DNA from: G963664115 sp965216035
GTDB taxonomy: Bacteria > Acidobacteriota > Terriglobia > 20CM-2-55-15
DNA: 64,000 nt
Direction: 5' to 3'
Assembly (NCBI GenBank): GCA_965216035.1
Contig: CBDCFM010000019.1
Span: 496,001-560,000 of the forward strand
Below the pieces are notes generated by a model. That model saw only the letters and a list, made by a program, of their open reading frames with translations, was not told the DNA's origin and did not search any database. Of this stretch, positions 1 through 8,011 are shown one piece after another (position 1 is the stretch's first letter; every line of letters begins with the position of its first letter). The position numbers and the translations under genes are program-made.

Positions 1-338
1 ATCCGGCGACGTCGCTTACCGAGGTCGAGCACGTGCTGGACCTGGTGGACATGATCCTTGTGATGACGGTGAATCCAGGTTTCGGCGGTCAGAAGTTTAT
101 TCCATATACGATCCGAAAAATCCGGCGGCTTCGCGAGATGATCGATCAAGCTGGAGTGGAGTGCATCATCGAGGTTGACGGCGGCATCCACCTCGGCAAC
201 ATCGCTGAAGTTCTGGGGAGCGGTGCCGGGGTCATCGTCGCGGGTTCAGCCATTTTCCAGGCTACCGATCCCGCTGCAGTAATACAGGAAATGTTGGAAA
301 AGGCCACCCTGCTCGGTTATGATTCTAAGTACGTATGA
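1..338 (+). CDS. rpe: Ribulose-phosphate 3-epimerase, C-terminal part
   Basis: The reading frame is open from base 3 and runs off the left edge, so only the last ~112 residues are present. The enzyme interconverts ribulose 5-phosphate and xylulose 5-phosphate in the pentose phosphate pathway and the Calvin cycle, as a cytosolic TIM barrel. The NPGFGGQ motif, the EVDGGI strand that carries the catalytic aspartate, and the AGSAIF phosphate-binding turn are all present in the expected order. It ends at TGA, 35 bases before bamD on the same strand, so the two may be cotranscribed. The family assignment is secure; the missing N-terminus lies outside the window. Confidence 0.95.
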   Translation, partial: PATSLTEVEHVLDLVDMILVMTVNPGFGGQKFIPYTIRKIRRLREMIDQAGVECIIEVDGGIHLGNIAEVLGSGAGVIVAGSAIFQATDPAAVIQEMLEKATLLGYDSKYV

Positions 339-372
339 TCTAAGGGTTTCCCTCGATTCTTGGGGTCAGTGA

Positions 373-1386
373 ATGACACGGAAGACACTGAAGTTTGGGT
401 CCGTAGCCGCCTTTCTGGTCCTCACGGCATGTGGCGGATACCCGGATGACATCGATATTGGTGGGGACATCGATGAACCGGACAGGACGCTGTTTAACCG
501 AGCGTTGTTCGACTTGGATAACGGTCGGTATGTGCGGGCGCGGCTCGAGTTGAACACGCTGATCAATACGTATCCGGACAGCGAGTTCTTGCCACAGTCA
601 AAATACGCGGTAGCGGAATCCTTTTATCAACTCGGTACCCGAGCGGACATGATCCAAGCCGAGGCTGAGTTCAAGGATTACATCACGTTTTTCCCTACAA
701 GCGACTTAGCCGATGATGCCCAGCTCATGGTCGCAATGACGCACGTCCGGCAGATGGAAAAGTCTGACCGGGACCCGACACAGGCCCTGATGGCGGAACT
801 TGAGTTGAAGAACTTCGTGTCCAGCTATCCCGATAGCCCGCTACTGGACGAAGCAAAGGATAAACTTCGAGCGGTGCAGGAAGTATTGGCGGAAGGCGTT
901 TTGCAGATAGCGAACTACTATTCGACGGTCAGGTCTTACCCGGCCGCCAACGACCGTTACCTCGAAATTCTCGAAAAGTATCCGGATTTTTCCCTGATAT
1001 CGGAGGCGCTGTATCGGCTTGCCGAAACGATGCGCAACAACGAGGACGAAGGCGAATCGATTCTCTACTACACCCGCGTGATCCGCGACCACCCTTTGTC
1101 GGAATTCGTCGAACTTGCGAAAGACCGTTTGGCCGAATTGGAGCAGGTGATACCGCCGGTGAATCCAGTAGCCCTGGCAAGAGCGGAGACTGCCCCCGAA
1201 CCTGACGAGAAAAGTTTGCTGGCTCGCGTCTTCGGCATCTGGAGTCGGCGTCCCGACATCTCTACTGAGACGACCGCAGCCTCCATCATCCCCGGTGAAG
1301 AGGGTTTGGGGGGCGATGGAGAGGAAGGCGTATTCGAAGTAGAAGGTGCCGTTGTTGCCCCGGATGAGTCTTTAGGGGATCCATAG
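373..1386 (+). CDS. bamD: Outer membrane assembly lipoprotein BamD
   Basis: BamD is a periplasmic TPR lipoprotein of the BAM complex, which inserts beta-barrel proteins into the outer membrane. The 337-residue product starts with a lipoprotein signal peptide: a basic N-region, a hydrophobic stretch and the lipobox LTAC with Cys20. Residues ~40-270 form TPR-like helical pairs with the family's Y-P-(D/N)-S spacing repeated (TYPDSEFLPQSKY, SYPDSPLLDEAKD, KYPDFSLISEALYR). The product is longer than E. coli BamD (~245 aa) because of an acidic, glycine-rich tail after ~residue 270. It follows rpe directly and a bidirectional hairpin terminator lies 50 bases downstream. Confidence 0.9.
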   Translation: MTRKTLKFGSVAAFLVLTACGGYPDDIDIGGDIDEPDRTLFNRALFDLDNGRYVRARLELNTLINTYPDSEFLPQSKYAVAESFYQLGTRADMIQAEAEFKDYITFFPTSDLADDAQLMVAMTHVRQMEKSDRDPTQALMAELELKNFVSSYPDSPLLDEAKDKLRAVQEVLAEGVLQIANYYSTVRSYPAANDRYLEILEKYPDFSLISEALYRLAETMRNNEDEGESILYYTRVIRDHPLSEFVELAKDRLAELEQVIPPVNPVALARAETAPEPDEKSLLARVFGIWSRRPDISTETTAASIIPGEEGLGGDGEEGVFEVEGAVVAPDESLGDP

Positions 1387-1436
1387 GAACCGACCTTGGG
1401 GAAAGACCTGAGGGTTACTGGAGAGCGAACACAAAA

Positions 1437-1456
1437 GGGCGGCCCCTCGGCCGCCC
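1437..1456. terminator. Bidirectional intrinsic terminator
   Basis: A perfect 8-bp GC stem (GGGCGGCC / GGCCGCCC) closes a 4-base loop. On the minus strand it is followed by TTTTGTG, a usable U-tract; on the plus strand it is followed by ATATTTAT. It can therefore end bamD transcription from the left and the minus-strand RNA candidate from the right. The stem and loop are seen directly; dual use is inferred. Confidence 0.75.
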
Positions 1457-1890
1457 ATATTTATACGGGGCTTAGCAGCCCGTGGCGGAAGTCTCGAGGG
1501 CCGCGTTACGGCCAAACGGGGCCGGATTCTAGGAGGCGACGAAGCGCCGACCCGAAGTCGCGACGAAGCGCCACCCGAAGTCGCGACGAAGCGCCGGCCC
1601 GAAGCCGCGAAGAAGATACAATGCTCATTCATTGGGAGGAGTCGGCGACAACGAAGACGGCCCCGTTTCGCCATAACCCTTTGGGCGCAGGGGGGTCACC
1701 GACGTTTCAAACGGAGGCCGCAGGCGCCCCGCAGGCATTGTCCGGCATTGGTAAGGCCGGTCTCGATGAAAAGACGGCGCCCGCAGCCTCGGTTTCAAAC
1801 CTCGGTGCCCGCTCCTCACTTCGCGCCTGCAACCCGAAGACCCCTGCGCGCGGCCCTCGAGACTGCCGCCACGGGCTGCTAGTGAGAGGC
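1457..1890 (-). ncRNA. Candidate large structured RNA, family unknown
   Basis: No convincing protein gene fills 1387-1978. Instead three long helices nest inside each other. P1 pairs 1472-1505 with 1849-1882 (about 32 bp). P2 pairs 1510-1523 with 1659-1672 (13 of 14 pairs). P3 pairs 1714-1728 with 1776-1790 (15 bp) and encloses a CCGGC/GCCGG hairpin. In P3, two positions are G-U wobbles if the minus strand is read but A-C mismatches if the plus strand is read, which argues for minus-strand transcription. The terminator at 1437-1456 has its better U-tract on that strand. I found no tmRNA, SRP or 6S signature, so I give no family. The transcript ends are approximate. Confidence 0.55.
1533..1612. 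repeat. Three tandem 23-24-bp repeats
   Basis: Three head-to-tail units of the form GCGACGAAGCGCC-n-n-CCGAAG-n-C lie at about 1537-1607, followed by a partial unit GCGAAGAAG. They sit in the distal loop of helix P2 of the RNA candidate. Each unit is itself partly self-complementary (GGCGCTTCG / CGACGAAGCGCC). This looks like a variable expansion segment. It has no spacers and only three units, so it is not a CRISPR array. Confidence 0.7.
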
Positions 1891-1930
1891 GTCGGCAGAA
1901 CAAACAGCTAGAGAATTAAGAGATTGAGTT

Positions 1931-1959
1931 GTGACTCTGGGCTCTGACTCTTGAGTCAC
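1931..1959. promoter_or_regulatory. Inverted repeat upstream of the response regulator
   Basis: GTGACTC at 1931-1937 and GAGTCAC at 1953-1959 form a perfect 7-bp dyad spaced by 15 bases, 20 bases before the response regulator start. It could be an operator or a leader hairpin of the response regulator-valS operon. Only the dyad is seen; the role is a guess. Confidence 0.35.
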
Positions 1960-1978
1960 GAATCATACTTCCCACACA

Positions 1979-2590
1979 ATGAAACAAACGATTCTACTTG
2001 CAGATGACAGCACGACGATTCAACGGCTGGTGGTCCAAACTTTCGACGGTGCAGACTACACCGTCGTCTCGGTAAGCAATGGAGAAGCCGCTGTTAACAG
2101 GTTCGAGGAAATCCATCCCTCCATAGTTCTTGCCGACATATACATGCCTGGAAAGAACGGCTATGAGGTGTGTTCGTTCGTCAAGGAGCACCCCGTGCTC
2201 AACAAGACGCCGGTGGTTTTGCTGGTCGGAGCGTTCGAAGCATTTGATGAATCCGAAGCTATGCGTGTTCGTGCGAATGGTCATATCAAGAAACCCTTTG
2301 AACCCCAGGAGCTTCTGGATTTAATTTCCGAGATGGTCGGCGACGCACCCTCGGGTGGACCCGATATGGAAGACTCTGATGAGGACCTCATGGGTCTCGG
2401 AGACTTGTTTCCGAGGCTGGACGCCCAAACCGGGCGCGGGGAGCTTTCAGCAGAAGAGATCGACGGGATTGCCGACCGAGTGATTCAGAAGCTTTCCGTC
2501 GAGGTTATCGAAGGGATCGCTTGGGAAGTCGTTCCAGACATCGCGGATAGGGCTGTGAACGACGAGTTGAAGAAGCGCAATGCAGACTGA
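1979..2590 (+). CDS. Single-domain response regulator with a C-terminal helical tail
   Basis: Residues 1-120 are a CheY-like receiver domain: acidic pair D9-D10, phospho-acceptor D53 in LADIYMP, and the switch lysine in KKPF (K105). The usual Ser/Thr after beta-4 is replaced within LLVGAF, so signalling may be atypical. Residues 120-203 have no DNA-binding domain; they contain a short acidic linker and a helical segment reading EEIDGIADRVIQKLS. Its stop codon overlaps the valS start by 11 bases, so translation is probably coupled. Receiver proteins of this type next to valS are, from memory, common in Acidobacteria. The partner kinase is not in the window. Confidence 0.85.
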   Translation: MKQTILLADDSTTIQRLVVQTFDGADYTVVSVSNGEAAVNRFEEIHPSIVLADIYMPGKNGYEVCSFVKEHPVLNKTPVVLLVGAFEAFDESEAMRVRANGHIKKPFEPQELLDLISEMVGDAPSGGPDMEDSDEDLMGLGDLFPRLDAQTGRGELSAEEIDGIADRVIQKLSVEVIEGIAWEVVPDIADRAVNDELKKRNAD

Positions 2591-5204
2591 TATCCCGAAG
2601 ATTTACAATTGGAGCGAAGTGGAATCGGGCTGGTACGACTTCTGGGAAACCCAAGGATATTTCCGTGCCGATGCCGATTCGCCCGCTCCGCCATTCGTCA
2701 TCGTGATGCCCCCGCCTAACGTTACCGGCTCTCTTCACATCGGGCACATGCTCAACCACACTGTCCAGGACGTCATCGTTCGCCGCAAGCGAATGCAGGG
2801 TTTTAATACGTTGTGGTTGCCTGGGACCGATCATGCAGGCATAGCCACCCAGAACGTCGTGGAGCGGCAGCTTCGGGAGGAGGGGTTGACCCGTCACGAC
2901 CTCGGCCGGGACAAGTTTACTGAACGAGTCTGGGAATGGAAGAGGGAGTACGGAGACCTTATCACGCAGCAGATCCGGCGCATCGGAGATTCCTGTGACT
3001 GGTCCCGGCGGCGCTTCACTCTGGACGAAGGTCTCTCTGATGCAGTTAGTGAAGTGTTTGTGCGTCTCTACGAGGAAGGATTGATTTACCGTGGTGAGCG
3101 ACTGATTAACTGGTGTCCGCGATGCCACACGGCTTTGTCGGACCTGGAAGTTGAATACGAATCGCTTGAAGGGATGCTCTACAACATTCGCTATTTGATC
3201 GACGGCAGCCCGGAGGAGTTCGTGGAGGTTGCCACGACGCGACCTGAAACGATGCTGGGCGACACCGCAATTGCCGTGCATCCGGACGACGAGAGATACG
3301 CACACCTCAGAGGCTCGAGCGGGGTTTTACCCCTGATTGGCCGCAAACTGCCGTTCATTCAAGACAGCGTCGTGGACCGTGAATTCGGTACAGGTGTTGT
3401 AAAGGTCACTCCGGCGCATGACCCTGCGGACTTCGACATCGGAGAGCGGCACGGGTTGGAACGGATCGGGGTCATTGACGAGGACGGCAAGGTCACCTCC
3501 GAAGGCGGTGCATACAGCGGACTGGATCGGTTTGAAGCTCGAAAGCGAGTGTTGTCCGATCTGGAGGCCCAGGGATTACTGACCCGGAGTGAGCCTCATG
3601 TACACAATGTCGGACATTGCTCGCGATGTAGGACGGTTGTCGAGCCCCTGCTCTCGACCCAGTGGTTTGTCGATGTCCAGCCTTTGGCAAAAGAAGCGAT
3701 CCGGGCAGTGGAGAACGGTGATATCCGCTTCGTTCCGGAAAATTGGGCCAAGACATATTTCGAGTGGATGTACAACATTCGGGATTGGTGTATCTCCCGG
3801 CAGCTCTGGTGGGGGCATCGGATTCCCGCTTGGCACTGTCCATGCGGTGAGATCCTTGTGTCTAGGACCGAACCCACGGTCTGTCCGAAGTGCGGGTCCG
3901 AAGACCTGAGTCAGGATGAGGACGTCCTCGATACCTGGTTCAGTTCTCAGCTCTGGCCGTTTTCAACAATGGGCTGGCCCGTGGAAACCGATGACCTGAA
4001 GGCCTTTTATCCTACGAGCCTGCTGGTCACGGGCTTCGACATCATTTTCTTCTGGGTTGCCCGGATGATCATGGCCGGTCTCAAGTTTGCCGGAGACGTT
4101 CCGTTTAAAGAGGTCTATATAACGGGGCTTGTCCGCGACATCGAAAGGCAAAAACTTTCGAAATCGAAAGGCAATGCCGGAGATCCCATGCAGGTATGCG
4201 ATGAATACGGCACCGATGCCGTGCGTTTCACTTTGGCGCGTCTTGGGGCGCCCGGTTCGGACTTTGTCCTGTCCGAAGATCAGTTGGACGGCTACCGTGC
4301 GTTCTCGACCAAGATCTGGAACGCGGCCCGATTCATCCTCAGATCCGGGACTGAATTCGACCGTGGGCTCACCGAGGATGAGATCCGGGTCGCAGATCTT
4401 TCGCTTGCAGACCGCTGGATCCTTTCCCGCCAGATGCGGGCCGTGGACAATGCGAACCAAGCTATGGATCGCTACTTTCTTCATGAGGCCGCACGCAGCA
4501 TCTATCAGTTTTTCTGGCACGAGTTCTGTGATTGGTATCTGGAGATGGTCAAACTCCACCCGGAAGCATCCAGACCGGTCCTGATTCATGTTTTTGAAAA
4601 AGCAATCCGCACGCTGCATCCGTTCATGCCGTTCATAACTGAAGAACTCTGGCAGCGGATTCCGCACAACGGAGAATCGATTGTTATAGCGCCGTATCCG
4701 AAACTGCGAACGGACTTCGTGGACGAAGCAGCAGAGAGGAACGTAGCTCTGATTCAGGAAATTATTGTAAAGGTCCGGAATATTCGCGCCGAAGTCAATG
4801 TCGAAGCGAAGCAGTTCGTTCCCCTGCGTGTGGGTACCCCGGATCCCGACGTTCGCGACATGCTGATCCGTCACGAGGGTTACATCAAGCGTCTTGCCCG
4901 GGTGGAGCGGCTGGAGATCGTCGAAAAATTGACCCGGGAACAGGTGTCCGCGCAGGCCGTAGCGGGTGGAGTTGCAATGGAGGTTCCGCTTGCCGGCATC
5001 ATTGATCTCGAAGCTGAGCAAGTCCGGTTGGGCCGTGAAGTTGAAAAGGTCCGGCGTCAGATCCACTCTTTGGAAGGCAAGCTCTCCAACAAGAACTTCA
5101 TCGAGAGAGCCCCCAAGGAGGTTGTCGAAGCAAATCGGCAGCGCCTTGCGGACTATCAGGGGCAAGAGGACCGGTTAGCTGAGGGGATCGACCGGTTGCA
5201 ATGA
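2580..5204 (+). CDS. valS: Valyl-tRNA synthetase
   Basis: This class I aminoacyl-tRNA synthetase charges tRNA-Val in the cytosol. The 874-residue protein has the HIGH signature at residues 53-56 after PPPNVTGSL, the editing domain with the TTRPETMLGDTAIAVHP segment, the KMSKS loop as KLSKS at 525-529, an anticodon-binding domain, and a C-terminal tRNA-binding coiled coil (~805-874, EQVRLGREVEKVRRQI). Length is typical. A zinc-ribbon pair (CRCRT-like CSRCR and CPCG...CPKCG) lies in the middle. It overlaps the response regulator and is followed 10 bases later by nadC, so this is a continuous operon. Confidence 0.97.
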   Translation: MQTDIPKIYNWSEVESGWYDFWETQGYFRADADSPAPPFVIVMPPPNVTGSLHIGHMLNHTVQDVIVRRKRMQGFNTLWLPGTDHAGIATQNVVERQLREEGLTRHDLGRDKFTERVWEWKREYGDLITQQIRRIGDSCDWSRRRFTLDEGLSDAVSEVFVRLYEEGLIYRGERLINWCPRCHTALSDLEVEYESLEGMLYNIRYLIDGSPEEFVEVATTRPETMLGDTAIAVHPDDERYAHLRGSSGVLPLIGRKLPFIQDSVVDREFGTGVVKVTPAHDPADFDIGERHGLERIGVIDEDGKVTSEGGAYSGLDRFEARKRVLSDLEAQGLLTRSEPHVHNVGHCSRCRTVVEPLLSTQWFVDVQPLAKEAIRAVENGDIRFVPENWAKTYFEWMYNIRDWCISRQLWWGHRIPAWHCPCGEILVSRTEPTVCPKCGSEDLSQDEDVLDTWFSSQLWPFSTMGWPVETDDLKAFYPTSLLVTGFDIIFFWVARMIMAGLKFAGDVPFKEVYITGLVRDIERQKLSKSKGNAGDPMQVCDEYGTDAVRFTLARLGAPGSDFVLSEDQLDGYRAFSTKIWNAARFILRSGTEFDRGLTEDEIRVADLSLADRWILSRQMRAVDNANQAMDRYFLHEAARSIYQFFWHEFCDWYLEMVKLHPEASRPVLIHVFEKAIRTLHPFMPFITEELWQRIPHNGESIVIAPYPKLRTDFVDEAAERNVALIQEIIVKVRNIRAEVNVEAKQFVPLRVGTPDPDVRDMLIRHEGYIKRLARVERLEIVEKLTREQVSAQAVAGGVAMEVPLAGIIDLEAEQVRLGREVEKVRRQIHSLEGKLSNKNFIERAPKEVVEANRQRLADYQGQEDRLAEGIDRLQ

Positions 5205-5214
5205 AGCGACTACG

Positions 5215-6060
5215 ATGACGCCCATAGATCTCACACCGATAGAGGGCCTTTTCCTGGCTGCCATCGAAGAGGATCTGGGTGCCGGGGACGTGACCTCTCT
5301 GGCCGTGGTGCCTGAGGGGGCGCGGGCCGTCGGGGCCTACGTCGCAAAGGAGCCTCTCGTCGTTTGTGGGCTTTCTGTAGCCGAAGAAATCGTGAGAATT
5401 TGCGACGACAACGTCGAATTCCAGAGGATTTCGCACGACGCTGCCCAGGTCGAACCCGGAGCGGTCCTGGCCACGCTCGGTGGAAACGCCCGTTCCATCC
5501 TGGCCGCCGAGCGGACTTCACTCAATTTCTTGCAGCGGCTGTCGGGAATTGCCAGCCTGACCCGGATATATGTCTCCGCCCTCGCCGGGACTCGAGCACA
5601 AATCCTGGATACTCGAAAAACCGCTCCGGGGCTGCGTTTGTTGGATAAGTATGCTGTGTCGTGTGGTGGCGGAGTCAATCACCGTGTCGGCTTGTTTGAT
5701 GGCGTGTTGATCAAAAACAACCACCTCGCATTTCAACCCAGCGTCACGACTGCCGTTCAAGCGGCGCGTGCCCGGGCAGATGGCTCGATGAAGACTGAGG
5801 TTGAAGTCCGAGATCTGACAGAACTCCAGGAGGCGATCGAGAGTGAAGCGGACAGTGTACTTCTCGATAACTTCACTGTTGAACAGACACGGGCTGCAGT
5901 CGAAATCGTTGCCGGCCGGATGCCTCTGGAGTCATCGGGCGGCATTACCCTGAACAACATCCGCGGCTTTGCTGAGGCCGGCGTCGATTATATTTCTGTC
6001 GGCGCTTTGACGCATTCAGTTGTTGCGTCTGATATCAACCTTCAGGTGAAAGTGGATTGA
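5215..6060 (+). CDS. nadC: Nicotinate-nucleotide pyrophosphorylase (carboxylating)
   Basis: NadC converts quinolinate and PRPP to nicotinate mononucleotide in de novo NAD synthesis. The 281-residue length is standard. It has the family segments RTSLNFLQRLSGIAS, DTRKTAPGLR with the substrate-binding arginine and lysine, KNNH, and the C-terminal ESSGGI. It sits between valS and birA; its TGA overlaps the birA ATG in TGATG, indicating translational coupling. Confidence 0.96.
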   Translation: MTPIDLTPIEGLFLAAIEEDLGAGDVTSLAVVPEGARAVGAYVAKEPLVVCGLSVAEEIVRICDDNVEFQRISHDAAQVEPGAVLATLGGNARSILAAERTSLNFLQRLSGIASLTRIYVSALAGTRAQILDTRKTAPGLRLLDKYAVSCGGGVNHRVGLFDGVLIKNNHLAFQPSVTTAVQAARARADGSMKTEVEVRDLTELQEAIESEADSVLLDNFTVEQTRAAVEIVAGRMPLESSGGITLNNIRGFAEAGVDYISVGALTHSVVASDINLQVKVD

Positions 6061-7064
6061 TGCTGGCCCAGACTACCGACGCCGACCGAAATCTGGATTC
6101 AATTCTCTATTCGATGATTGGCAATATGGCGGTCCCGGTTTCAGGAGAAAAGCTTGCCAAGGATCTTGGAATTTCGCACTCGCGCGTCGCCCGACTGGTC
6201 GAGAAGCTGCGCGGAGAGGGCGTGGAAATTCTCGGTACACCGTTTTCAGGTTTTCGATTAACCCGGCTTCCCGAGGTTCTGATTCCAGAATTAATCATTG
6301 AACGCCTTCACACGAAAACGATGGGACGGAATTTGCTCCATCTCTGGGAGGTTGATTCGACGAATGCCTTCGCCGGCGAATTGACGAATTCAGGCGACTC
6401 CGTCCCGCACGGAACGACGGTAGTCGCCGAGAGGCAGACTGCAGGCCGGGGCCGCCGGGGAAGACGCTGGATTTCGGATTCAGGGGTTGGACTATATGTT
6501 AGTGTCGTTCTCAGACCGGATGTATCCGCCAACCTCGCACCTCTTCTAACGCTCGGAGCGGCTCTGGCCGCACACGATTCGATCGAGCGGGCAACAGAAC
6601 TTCAGGTCGACATCAAGTGGCCAAACGACCTTTTGATTGGAAGGAAGAAAGTATGCGGCATTCTGTCTGAGATGCACGCCGAACTGGATCAGGTACGATC
6701 GATGATTGTGGGCGTTGGCATCAACGTCAACCATAGCGAAATGCCTGAAGAAATAAGGGAAATCGGGACTTCATTGCGACTGGAGTCCGGGCGTGAGCAC
6801 TCACGGATCGAGATACTGGTCGATTTCCTGACTGCGTTCGAAAAAATCTACGACGGGTTTGTCGCGAAAGGTCCGGCCTCGATTACGAAACCGTGGACCC
6901 GGCTTTCCAGCTTTGCTCGCGGACGAAAGGTGAAGGTCCACGATGGTGTGCGTCAGATTGAAGGAACGACCGACGGTCTGAGTGCACTGGGCGCGCTCAG
7001 GATTCGGCAACATGATGGCAGCGTCGAAGAAGTCTACAGCGGCGATGTTGTTAGCTGGGAGTAG
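6060..7064 (+). CDS. birA: Biotin-protein ligase / biotin operon repressor BirA
   Basis: BirA activates biotin to biotinyl-AMP and transfers it to carboxylase carrier domains. The N-terminal ~65 residues form a winged helix-turn-helix (SGEKLAKDLGISHSRVARLV), so this is the two-domain type that can also repress. The catalytic domain has the glycine- and arginine-rich adenylate loop AGRGRRGRRW, KWPNDL with the biotin lysine, and the C-terminal SH3-like cap. I use the ATG at 6060, which overlaps the nadC stop; a TTG at 6057 is in frame but less likely. No biotin synthesis genes are nearby. Confidence 0.95.
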   Translation: MLAQTTDADRNLDSILYSMIGNMAVPVSGEKLAKDLGISHSRVARLVEKLRGEGVEILGTPFSGFRLTRLPEVLIPELIIERLHTKTMGRNLLHLWEVDSTNAFAGELTNSGDSVPHGTTVVAERQTAGRGRRGRRWISDSGVGLYVSVVLRPDVSANLAPLLTLGAALAAHDSIERATELQVDIKWPNDLLIGRKKVCGILSEMHAELDQVRSMIVGVGINVNHSEMPEEIREIGTSLRLESGREHSRIEILVDFLTAFEKIYDGFVAKGPASITKPWTRLSSFARGRKVKVHDGVRQIEGTTDGLSALGALRIRQHDGSVEEVYSGDVVSWE

Positions 7065-7078
7065 ACAGGAGCGAGACG

Positions 7079-7846
7079 ATGTTGCTGACCATAGACTTGG
7101 GAAACACGAATACGGTTTTCGGCGTCTATGACAGCGGTGAGCTGACCCACAGTTGGCGGCTATCGACGTATCGGCAGCGAACCGCGGACGAGCACGTCAT
7201 GCTTCTCAGAAATCTCTTCTCAATCAAAAACATTGATGTCAGTGCGGTGAACTCAGTCATCGTGGCCTCGGTCGTCCCTCCACTCGACCCGATTTTTGGG
7301 GAAGTTTCCAGGCGGTCGTTCGGTGTCGATGCGACCTTTGTTACTGCAGAAAATGCCGGAATCCGGATTCTGTACAACGATCCTTCGGAGGTCGGGGCCG
7401 ATCGTATTGTTGACGCCGTAGCGGTGTTGGATCGATACCGTATTCCGGCGATCGTCGTAGATCTGGGAACGGCAACTACCTTTGACGCCATTACGGCTGA
7501 AGGTGAATATTTGGGCGGACTGATCAGTCCCGGAATCGAAGTCTCCGCTGCTGCGCTGATCGATCAAGCGGCCCGTCTGCCGCGAATCGACATTCAGAAG
7601 CCCCAGGAACTGATCGGTCGATCGACGGTGGCGAGCCTGCAGAGCGGTTTCTTCTGGGGGTACGTTTCGCTGGTTGATGGTGTCATCGACCGCATGAAAG
7701 ATGAACTTGGAAGAGAAACAAGCGTGATTGCCACCGGCGGTATGGCAACCCTGATTGAGGCAGAGTCGCGGTGGATCGAGACGACGGATCCGAACCTGAC
7801 GTTACACGGATTGTACCTTGTCGCTCGGAAGCACGGAATCGCATGA
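7079..7846 (+). CDS. coaX: Type III pantothenate kinase
   Basis: CoaX phosphorylates pantothenate, the first step of coenzyme A synthesis. The protein has 255 residues, typical of the type III family. It has the ASKHA-fold phosphate motifs: IDLGNTNTVFGVY at the N-terminus, the DLGTATTFDAI segment, GGLISPGIEVS, and a late ATGGMA adenosine motif. It starts 14 bases after birA with a purine-rich GGAGCGAGACG upstream. It is the last intact gene of the valS operon. Confidence 0.95.
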   Translation: MLLTIDLGNTNTVFGVYDSGELTHSWRLSTYRQRTADEHVMLLRNLFSIKNIDVSAVNSVIVASVVPPLDPIFGEVSRRSFGVDATFVTAENAGIRILYNDPSEVGADRIVDAVAVLDRYRIPAIVVDLGTATTFDAITAEGEYLGGLISPGIEVSAAALIDQAARLPRIDIQKPQELIGRSTVASLQSGFFWGYVSLVDGVIDRMKDELGRETSVIATGGMATLIEAESRWIETTDPNLTLHGLYLVARKHGIA

Positions 7847-8002
7847 GCTATTCTCGGCCAGTCAGGACAGCTTCGTGACATAATCCGTCGACAGCTTCGG
7901 ATACATTGAACAAGAGAGGCACGATATGGATTTTGGCTTCAGGAATTTAGTATCGCTGATGGTCCTTGTGGCGCTGGTCCTGGCGGGATGTGGCGGTGGG
8001 GA

Positions 8003-8011
8003 TCGACGCGA
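8003..8011. repeat. Left target-site duplication of IS256 copy 1
   Basis: TCGACGCGA precedes the element and TCGACCCGA (9398-9406) follows it: 8 of 9 bases match. IS256-family elements produce 8-9-bp duplications, so this fits one insertion with one later mutation. Confidence 0.85.

Noticed and set aside
1533..1612. CRISPR array
   Set aside because: Only three units, directly adjacent without unique spacers, and inside a structured region.
1457..1890. tmRNA, 6S RNA or SRP RNA
   Set aside because: No tRNA-like T-arm with CCA-type end or tag frame, no 6S-like size or bubble, and no GGAA-tetraloop S-domain signature could be found on either strand.
3963..5165. A 400-codon open frame on the minus strand inside valS
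   Set aside because: It is fully antisense to a conserved gene, has no family motifs and is the kind of long shadow frame expected at this GC content.
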